The notes under the pieces: generated by a model
The model's input: only the letters and a program-made list of their open reading frames with translations
What the model was told of the DNA's origin: nothing
Database searches by the model: none
Translations under genes and position numbers: made by a program
Assembly: GCA_964458545.1 (NCBI GenBank)
Contig: CAYWJF010000049.1
Location: 1-12,529, forward strand
Direction of reading: 5' to 3'
Source: JAYFNU01 sp964458545
GTDB taxonomy: Bacteria > Bacillota > Clostridia > Oscillospirales > Ruminococcaceae
Length of the DNA stretch: 12,529 nt
Shown: positions 8,091 to 12,529 of the stretch, one piece after another
How positions within the stretch are numbered: position 1 is the stretch's first letter
Layout: every line of letters starts with the position of its first letter

Positions 8091-9062
8091 ATGGGAAACA
8101 TAAAAACAATAGGCATTCTTACGAGTGGCGGAGACGCGCCCGGCATGAACGCCGCAATACGCGCCGTTGTTCGTACCGCTATTAACAAAGGACTTCGCGT
8201 AATGGGCATTCGCCGTGGCTATAACGGACTTATAGCTGGCGACATGTACGAAATGAACATACGAAGCGTTTCGGAGATTATTCACCGCGGCGGAACAATA
8301 CTTTACACCGCCCGCTGCCTTGAATTTATGGAACAAGAGGGGATTAATAAGGCAAAGAACGTCTGCCTTGAAAACGGCATAGACGCTATAGTCGCTATCG
8401 GCGGCGACGGCACCTTCCGCGGCGCGCTGGACCTTAGTAAGGTGGGCATACCCTGCGTATGTATCCCCGGAACAATTGACAATGATATCGGCTGTAGCGA
8501 ATACACTATCGGCTACGATACGGCACTTAACACGGCTATGGAGATGGTTGATAAGCTACGCGATACAACGCAGTCTCACGACCGCTGTAGCATAGTAGAG
8601 GTAATGGGTCACAAGGCGGGGTATCTTGCCGCGAACACGGGTATAGCCTGCGGCGCTGTCTGCGTAGTTGTACCCGAAATACCGCTTGATATCGACCACG
8701 ATATTATAAGCCGAATGAAACGCACGCAGAAAACGGGAAAGAAGCACTTTATTATTGTTATAGCCGAAGGCTGCGGCGACAGCGCTGAGATTTGCAAGGA
8801 AATAAAAGAAAAGACCGGCATAGACAGCCGCGTAACAATACTTGGACATGTACAGCGCGGGGGCACGCCAACGATGCGTGACCGCGTTATCGCAAGCCAG
8901 ATGGGCTTCCACGCAGTAGACCTTCTCGCCGAGGGGATAGCCGACAGGGTCGTGGTTATGAAGGGCGGAAAGATTGTAGACGTGGATATTATAGAAGGAC
9001 TCGCCGAAAAGAAGGAGCTTAACCCTTCACTTCTACAGGTCTCTCAGACAATTTCAATATAA
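8091..9062 (+). CDS. pfkA: ATP-dependent 6-phosphofructokinase
   Basis: Phosphorylates fructose 6-phosphate to fructose 1,6-bisphosphate, the committed step of glycolysis; normally a cytoplasmic tetramer. GGAGG (8079-8083) sits 7 bases before the ATG. The 323 residues are the full bacterial length (group I, PfkA). Motifs: TSGGDAPGMNAAIRAVVR (11-28), GGTILYTAR (67-75), GGDGT (104-108) with Gly at the position that marks ATP rather than pyrophosphate use, PGTIDNDI (126-133) with catalytic Asp130, YDTALNTA (142-149), AEG with Glu225, and LGHVQRGGTP (251-260). Aligned without gaps to E. coli PfkA (offset +3), the effector-site Glu187 is Val190 and Arg171 of the MGR motif is His174, so allosteric control may differ. 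It is the last gene of the hprK run, 28 bases after dnaE, and is followed at once by a terminator. No pyruvate kinase gene follows, unlike in many Firmicutes. Confidence 0.96.
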   Translation: MGNIKTIGILTSGGDAPGMNAAIRAVVRTAINKGLRVMGIRRGYNGLIAGDMYEMNIRSVSEIIHRGGTILYTARCLEFMEQEGINKAKNVCLENGIDAIVAIGGDGTFRGALDLSKVGIPCVCIPGTIDNDIGCSEYTIGYDTALNTAMEMVDKLRDTTQSHDRCSIVEVMGHKAGYLAANTGIACGAVCVVVPEIPLDIDHDIISRMKRTQKTGKKHFIIVIAEGCGDSAEICKEIKEKTGIDSRVTILGHVQRGGTPTMRDRVIASQMGFHAVDLLAEGIADRVVVMKGGKIVDVDIIEGLAEKKELNPSLLQVSQTISI

Positions 9063-9065
9063 AGA

Positions 9066-9091
9066 AAAGGGAATCCGCACGGATTCCCTTT
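9066..9091 (+). terminator. Intrinsic terminator after pfkA
   Basis: A perfect 11-base-pair stem, AAAGGGAATCC paired with GGATTCCCTTT, encloses a GCAC loop. It starts 4 bases after the pfkA stop and runs into a T-rich stretch (TTTATTTGTT). The T tract is interrupted, but stem strength and position make it the natural end of the hprK-pfkA transcript. Confidence 0.85.
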
Positions 9092-9096
9092 ATTTG

Positions 9097-9126
9097 TTCA
9101 CGTTTTCGCCGTTTTGTGAATATAGT
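9097..9126 (+). promoter_or_regulatory. Weak candidate promoter for yunB
   Basis: TTCACG (9097-9102) and TATAGT (9121-9126) are 18 bases apart, just after the pfkA terminator and before yunB. Each is a partial match to sigma-A hexamers (4/6 and 5/6). In B. subtilis yunB is expressed in the mother cell under sigma-E. I looked for a sigma-E or sigma-K -10 (CATA-type) and could not define one with confidence, so the promoter class stays open. Confidence 0.25.
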
Positions 9127-9145
9127 TTTACAAGGCGGTGAAAAT

Positions 9146-9778
9146 ATGAAACGCAGCTTAAGAGACAAAAAGATTAAAAGAATTGTTATACGGGTTATCT
9201 GTATCCTTTTGATACTTGCAATACCTATAGTAATTGGCAGCAACCTCAAGCCCGTTATAATAACTATATGCTCAAGCCAAGCAAAGATACTCTGTACAAA
9301 GCATATGAACAAAAGCGTCGTTGACGAGCTTGAAAACCTCAATGTGGAGTATTCCGAGCTTGTAAACGTAGTGACCGATAAGGACGGCAATATAACAGCG
9401 ATAGAAACAAACGCCGTTGAGGTAAATAAGATAAAAGCGAGGCTTACCGACGCAGTTAACGATAGTATAGCCGCCATACCGACGCAGGACGTGGGAATAC
9501 CACTCGGTACGCTTACGGGCACTGAGCTGCTTTCGGGGCGAGGGCCGAAAATTAAGCTTCGTATGATACCTGCATCCTATGTGGAAAGCACCCTTACTCA
9601 CGTCTTCGATACGGCGGGAATTAACCAAACCCGCCACCAGATAACTATAGAATTTGAAGTGACTATGACGGCTATTCTCGCACCGTATTCCACAACAGCC
9701 GTAGTAAAAACCAACGTATGTATTGCCGAGACGGTTATTATCGGTCATGTTCCAGAAATGTTTGCTGATGTCGGATAA
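9146..9778 (+). CDS. yunB: Sporulation protein YunB
   Basis: YunB is a sporulation protein made in the mother cell of endospore formers and needed for fully normal spores in B. subtilis; its biochemical role is unknown. The ATG at 9146 is favoured over an in-frame GTG at 9116 because AAGGCGGTG (9132-9140) lies 5 bases upstream and the product then begins with a basic stretch (MKRSLRDKKIKR). This gives 210 residues. One hydrophobic segment (about 13-31) would anchor the protein in the membrane. Family marks: TDKDGNITAIETNAVEVNKI (77-96), IPLGTLTGTELLSGRGPKI (118-136), the very characteristic AGINQTRHQI (157-166) and the C-terminal CIAETVIIGHVPEMF (192-206). It lies alone between the pfkA terminator and ligA. 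With the Ger(x)C gene at the left end, it indicates a spore-forming host. Confidence 0.9.
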   Translation: MKRSLRDKKIKRIVIRVICILLILAIPIVIGSNLKPVIITICSSQAKILCTKHMNKSVVDELENLNVEYSELVNVVTDKDGNITAIETNAVEVNKIKARLTDAVNDSIAAIPTQDVGIPLGTLTGTELLSGRGPKIKLRMIPASYVESTLTHVFDTAGINQTRHQITIEFEVTMTAILAPYSTTAVVKTNVCIAETVIIGHVPEMFADVG

Positions 9779-9783
9779 ACTTA

Positions 9784-9812
9784 TGGAAATATTCTGCTTT
9801 TTAGGGTAAAAT
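9784..9812 (+). promoter_or_regulatory. Candidate sigma-A promoter for ligA
   Basis: TGGAAA (9784-9789, 4/6 to consensus) and TAAAAT (9807-9812, 5/6) have the ideal 17-base spacing in the 62-base gap between yunB and ligA. A start near 9819 would give a leader of about 20 bases before the ligA ATG. It would let ligA be expressed in vegetative cells independently of the sporulation gene upstream. Confidence 0.45.
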
Positions 9813-9840
9813 AAGTGTATTAATTCTTGAAGGAAGTCAT

Positions 9841-11817
9841 ATGGAATTTTCAGAAGCAAAAAAGAGAATAACCGAGCTTCGCGAGCAGCTGGAATACAAT
9901 TCAAAGCTATATTATGAGCTGGACGCGCCTGTTATCGAGGACTCAGAATACGACGCAATGCTAAAGGAGCTAAACGAGCTTGAGGCAAGCTTTCCTGAGC
10001 TTGTAACAGAGGATTCTCCTACTCAGCGCGTTGGCGGCGCGGCTAATTCCCAGTTTAAAAAGGTAACCCATGCGCTTAAGATGGAAAGCCTTCAAAACGC
10101 CTTTTCCGCCGAGGATATTTCCGCTTATACCGAAAGAGTGCGCGAGGCGGTGCCGAACGCCGAGTTCGTTGTTGAACAGAAGATAGACGGTCTTTCTGTG
10201 CTTCTTGAATATAAGAACGGTAAGCTCGTTCGTGGTTCTACGCGCGGAGACGGAATTACGGGCGAGGATATCACCGAAAACATATTGACTATAAAGTCTA
10301 TACCGCATAGCATAGACAGCTCTATAGAGCTTTTAGAGGCGCGTGGCGAGGTGTTTATGCCGAAGGAGGTTTTCCTTAGAATTGTCGAACAGCAGCAAAC
10401 GGAGGGCGAAACACCCTTTAAAAACCCGAGGAATGCCGCCGCAGGCTCGCTTCGTCAGAAAAACTCTGCCGTAACGGCTGAGCGCGAGCTTGATATCTTT
10501 GTTTTCAACCTTGAGCGTTCTTCAAAGACCTTTACTACGCACAGCGAAACGCTTGAATTTTTAAAAAGAGAGGGCTTCCACGTTTCGCCTCAATATTCTC
10601 TTTGTAAAACCGACGAGGAGATAATGAACGCGATTAAATCTATCGGCGAGCGACGCACGGGGCTTTCCTATGATATAGACGGCGCGGTCGTGAAGCTTAA
10701 CAGCCTTTCTGATAGACGAATACTTGGCTCAACAAACAAGTTTCCCCGCTGGGCAATAGCTTTTAAGTATCCGCCCGAAATTAAGGAAGCGACGCTACTT
10801 GATATAGAGGTGGGCGTTGGGCGTACAGGCGTTCTTACGCCGACAGCGGTATTTACGCCCGTTCAGCTTGCAGGAACTACGGTTTCCCGCGCCGTGCTTC
10901 ACAATCAAGACTTTATAGACAGTATGGATATTCGAGTCGGTGATACGGTCAGCGTAAGAAAAGCGGGGGATATAATTCCCGAAATTATTAGCTCCAAAAA
11001 CCACAAGGAGGGAAGTGACACCTTTAAGCTTCCGTCCCTTTGCCCCTCCTGTGGAGAACCTGTCGTGCGTTTGAGCGAGGAGGTTGCGCACCGTTGCGTT
11101 AACCCCGAATGCCCCGAACAGAAGCGAAGAAATATTATTCATTTCGCTTCGAAGGGCGCTATGAATATAGACGGTCTTGGACCCGCGACTATCGACCAAC
11201 TAATTGATAAAGGCTATGTTAATGGAATTGGCGACCTGTTTTCACTGACAAAAGAACAACTATTAACGCTCGAAAAGATTAAGGATAAGTCGGCGGAGAA
11301 CATTTTGACTGCATTAAACGCCTGTAAAGCGCAAAACCTTGACAAGCTAATTAACAGCTTCGGAATAAGAAATGTCGGCGAAAAAGCGGCGACGCTTATC
11401 TGCGAAGTTTTTGATTCCGCTGAACTTTTAGTGAACGCAACAAAAGAACAACTCTCCGCCATTGACGGAATAGGTCCTATTATTGCCGATAGCGTTGTTA
11501 AGTTTTTTGAGACAGACGGCGCTCGTCATTTATTAGATAGCCTTCGTTTGGCGGGCGTTAATATGAGCTACAGGTCCGCTAAGGTTTCAAAGAAGCTACA
11601 GGGAAAAACGCTTGTTGTCACGGGTACGCTTCCGACCCTTTCACGAGACGAAGCGAACGCGCTTATTGAAAACCACGGCGGCAAGGCGGCGGGCTCGGTA
11701 TCGAAAAAGACTTCTTTTGTAGTTGCGGGCGAAAGCGCTGGAAGTAAGCTTACGAAAGCAAATGAGCTTGGTGTTCCCGTAATTACCGAGGAAGAGCTTC
11801 TTGAAATGCTTAAATAA
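9841..11817 (+). CDS. ligA: NAD+-dependent DNA ligase
   Basis: Seals nicks in double-stranded DNA during replication and repair using NAD+ as adenylate donor. The start ATG is preceded by GAAGGAAG (9829-9836) at 4-base spacing, and the 658 residues are typical. Domain order is complete. The Ia NMN-binding helices include YYELDAPVIEDSEYDAM (24-40). The adenylation domain has Lys114 in EQKIDG, RGSTRGDGITGEDIT (131-145) and NPRNAAAGSLRQ (195-206). An OB fold follows, with VGVGRTGVLTPTAVF and VRKAGDIIPE. The four-Cys zinc finger is Cys401, Cys404, Cys419 and Cys424. Helix-hairpin-helix repeats include GLGPATIDQL and FGIRNVGEKAA, and a C-terminal BRCT domain spans about 582-657 (LQGKTLVVTGTL, HGGKAAGSVSKKTSFVVAGE). 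All key residues are present. No neighbour is functionally tied to it, and the gene probably forms its own transcription unit between a candidate promoter and a strong terminator. Confidence 0.97.
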   Translation: MEFSEAKKRITELREQLEYNSKLYYELDAPVIEDSEYDAMLKELNELEASFPELVTEDSPTQRVGGAANSQFKKVTHALKMESLQNAFSAEDISAYTERVREAVPNAEFVVEQKIDGLSVLLEYKNGKLVRGSTRGDGITGEDITENILTIKSIPHSIDSSIELLEARGEVFMPKEVFLRIVEQQQTEGETPFKNPRNAAAGSLRQKNSAVTAERELDIFVFNLERSSKTFTTHSETLEFLKREGFHVSPQYSLCKTDEEIMNAIKSIGERRTGLSYDIDGAVVKLNSLSDRRILGSTNKFPRWAIAFKYPPEIKEATLLDIEVGVGRTGVLTPTAVFTPVQLAGTTVSRAVLHNQDFIDSMDIRVGDTVSVRKAGDIIPEIISSKNHKEGSDTFKLPSLCPSCGEPVVRLSEEVAHRCVNPECPEQKRRNIIHFASKGAMNIDGLGPATIDQLIDKGYVNGIGDLFSLTKEQLLTLEKIKDKSAENILTALNACKAQNLDKLINSFGIRNVGEKAATLICEVFDSAELLVNATKEQLSAIDGIGPIIADSVVKFFETDGARHLLDSLRLAGVNMSYRSAKVSKKLQGKTLVVTGTLPTLSRDEANALIENHGGKAAGSVSKKTSFVVAGESAGSKLTKANELGVPVITEEELLEMLK

Positions 11818-11832
11818 ATCGAACTGTTTTTT

Positions 11833-11858
11833 AGAGCGGACAATTGTCCGCTCTTTTT
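11833..11858 (+). terminator. Intrinsic terminator after ligA
   Basis: A perfect 22-base palindrome (11833-11854) folds into a 9-base-pair GC-rich stem, AGAGCGGAC paired with GTCCGCTCT, with an AATT loop, followed directly by TTTT and AA. It begins 15 bases after the ligA stop and separates ligA from the HTH gene. Confidence 0.9.
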
Positions 11859-11871
11859 AATCTTCTCGTTA

Positions 11872-11909
11872 TTGAAAAACGAATTGTAATATGCTTAAAT
11901 TGTTATATT
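11872..11909 (+). promoter_or_regulatory. Promoter region of the HTH-kinase unit
   Basis: Two overlapping solutions fit. One is TTGAAA (11872-11877) with TTAAAT (11895-11900) at 17-base spacing. The other is an extended -10, TGT followed by TATATT (11904-11909), with only a weak -35. The region follows a terminator and precedes the HTH gene, so a promoter is expected here; which -10 is used cannot be decided by eye. Confidence 0.5.
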
Positions 11910-11913
11910 AAGC
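11893..11913 (+). promoter_or_regulatory. Operator-like inverted repeat
   Basis: GCTTAA (11893-11898) and TTAAGC (11908-11913) form a dyad with a 9-base AT-rich centre, overlapping both candidate -10 elements of the HTH gene. Small HTH regulators often repress themselves from such sites, so an operator is possible. The arms are only 6 bases and AT-rich, so chance is a real alternative. Confidence 0.3.
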
Positions 11914-11930
11914 TTTGAGGTAATACTTAA

Positions 11931-12341
11931 ATGAATACAGATGAAATACTCAATGAAATAAAAGATAATAATGAAGATATAGAGTTCTTGAAGGGTCTTG
12001 AGGGAAAGCTAAGTATATTTGATTATATGAAAGAGCTTCTAACGAAAAAGGGAGAAACGCTTTCCGCAATAATACCTCATCTCGGTTATGATAGGTGCTA
12101 TGCCTATCAGTTCTTTAGCGGCAAACGCAACCCCACAAGAACGTTGCTCTTACGGTTGTCTGTGCTTCTTGCGCTTTCTGTTGAAGAGACTCAAAGGCTT
12201 CTTAACGTAGGTGAAAGAAACATACTCTATGCGAGGGTTAAGCGAGACGCGGCAATAATATTCGCGCTTGAACATAAATTCGGCAAAGAAAAAACAGACA
12301 AGCTGCTTGAAGAGATAGGAGAGCGACCGTTATTCACATAG
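11931..12341 (+). CDS. Small helix-turn-helix (XRE-like) protein
   Basis: A 136-residue protein of unknown specific function. TGAGGT (11916-11921) lies about 9 bases before the ATG. The N-terminus (1-26) is acidic and helical. Residues about 28-92 look like an XRE/lambda-repressor-like helix-turn-helix: FDYMKELLTKKGETLSAII, then LGYDRCYAYQFFSGKRNPTR as turn and recognition segment, then LLRLSVLLALSVEETQRLLNV. The C-terminal tail (about 97-136) contains NILYARVKRDAAIIFALEH and LLEEIGERPLF, a pattern I associate with a group of small clostridial HTH proteins. No signal peptide or membrane segment is visible. It begins a new transcription unit after the ligA terminator and is followed by a probable protein kinase gene on the same strand. 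I infer a regulator or kinase partner, but no target can be named. The coding call is strong; the DNA-binding role is likely but inferred. Confidence 0.8.
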   Translation: MNTDEILNEIKDNNEDIEFLKGLEGKLSIFDYMKELLTKKGETLSAIIPHLGYDRCYAYQFFSGKRNPTRTLLLRLSVLLALSVEETQRLLNVGERNILYARVKRDAAIIFALEHKFGKEKTDKLLEEIGERPLFT

Positions 12342-12397
12342 AAAAAGAACAGTTTAATATAGAATACAAGTCCTTGTTAGATTTAGCGGATATTGAT

Positions 12398-12529
12398 ATG
12401 GAGCTTAAGAATGACTATTTGCCTTTATCCTGTCTAAAATCAAACGAGAATGGCGAGACATACCTTCTGCAAAGCAAGAAAACAACGGAGAAGTACATTT
12501 TAAAACGCAGACCGATTAGGTACAAGTAT
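12398..12529 (+). CDS. Probable protein kinase-like gene, N-terminal part (3' partial)
   Basis: An open frame runs off the right edge. From the ATG at 12398 the visible 44 residues begin MELKNDYLPLSCLKSN and contain YLLQSKKTTEKYILKRR, which resembles strands beta-2 and beta-3 of a eukaryotic-type Ser/Thr kinase lobe (degenerate glycine loop, then a candidate ATP-binding Lys in YILK). The catalytic loop (HxD) and DFG motif would lie outside the window, so the kinase call is tentative. The same frame is open upstream to 12311, and the residues before the ATG (EKEQFNIEYKSLLDLADID) look like protein. AGGAGAG at 12317-12323, inside the HTH gene, could serve an earlier start, but only non-standard codons (ATT at 12332) or TTG at 12374 are available. 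The gene lies 56 bases after the HTH stop and is probably co-transcribed with it. Confidence 0.5.
   Translation, partial: MELKNDYLPLSCLKSNENGETYLLQSKKTTEKYILKRRPIRYKY

Noticed and set aside
9019..9522. A 167-codon - strand open frame covering the end of pfkA, the terminator and part of yunB
   Set aside because: It crosses a terminator hairpin and two real genes. Its hydrophobic runs mirror the yunB membrane segment.
9272..9904. A 210-codon - strand open frame across yunB and the start of ligA
   Set aside because: It runs antisense to two recognised genes, has a low-complexity aromatic/basic composition and no family resemblance.
11833..11854. The perfect 22-base palindrome after ligA as a protein-binding operator
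   Set aside because: Its place right after a stop codon and the T run on its 3' side fit an intrinsic terminator better.
1..12529. CRISPR arrays, tRNA or rRNA genes, insertion sequences, phage genes
   Set aside because: No regularly spaced repeats, RNA-gene signatures, transposase or integrase motifs were seen; gaps between genes are all under 100 bases.

Overview
This window is a stretch of core chromosome from a low-to-medium GC, spore-forming Firmicute, most likely a member of the Clostridia (Oscillospiraceae/Ruminococcaceae-like). The evidence is the block hprK-murB-rapZ-whiA-dnaE-pfkA, which is characteristic of clostridia, together with two sporulation/germination genes (a Ger(x)C lipoprotein and yunB), strong AGGAGG-type ribosome binding sites and frequent AUA and AGA codons. 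All genes I can support lie on the + strand. I see no rRNA, tRNA, CRISPR array, insertion sequence or prophage gene.

Layout: (1) Positions 1-851 hold the 3' part of a Ger(x)C-type germinant-receptor subunit whose N-terminus lies outside the window. (2) A near-consensus sigma-A promoter (865-893) begins a tightly packed run of six genes: hprK (HPr kinase/phosphorylase), murB (peptidoglycan precursor reductase), rapZ/yvcJ (P-loop regulator), whiA (DNA-binding regulator), dnaE (DNA polymerase III alpha) and pfkA (6-phosphofructokinase). Gaps range from an 8-base overlap to 28 bases, and a clear intrinsic terminator at 9066-9091 closes the unit. (3) yunB (sporulation) and ligA (NAD+-dependent DNA ligase) follow, and a second intrinsic terminator (11833-11858) ends ligA. 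(4) The right end opens a new unit with its own promoter region: a 136-residue helix-turn-helix protein followed by the first ~44 codons of what looks like a protein kinase that runs off the window.

How the genes fit together: the six-gene run combines carbon catabolite control (hprK), flux control and glycolytic commitment (pfkA), cell-wall precursor synthesis (murB), RapZ/WhiA regulation and chromosome replication (dnaE). Metabolic signalling, envelope growth and replication could therefore be co-transcribed. The yvcK gene, which often sits between rapZ and whiA in Firmicutes, is absent here. The right-hand HTH-kinase pair is the least conventional part of the window and the best candidate for a poorly described signalling module, but too little of it is visible to define a system.

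Several starts differ from the longest possible reading frame (hprK 921, murB 1866, dnaE 4556, yunB 9146). The reasons are given in each entry. All family assignments are from motif recognition only; no database search was run.
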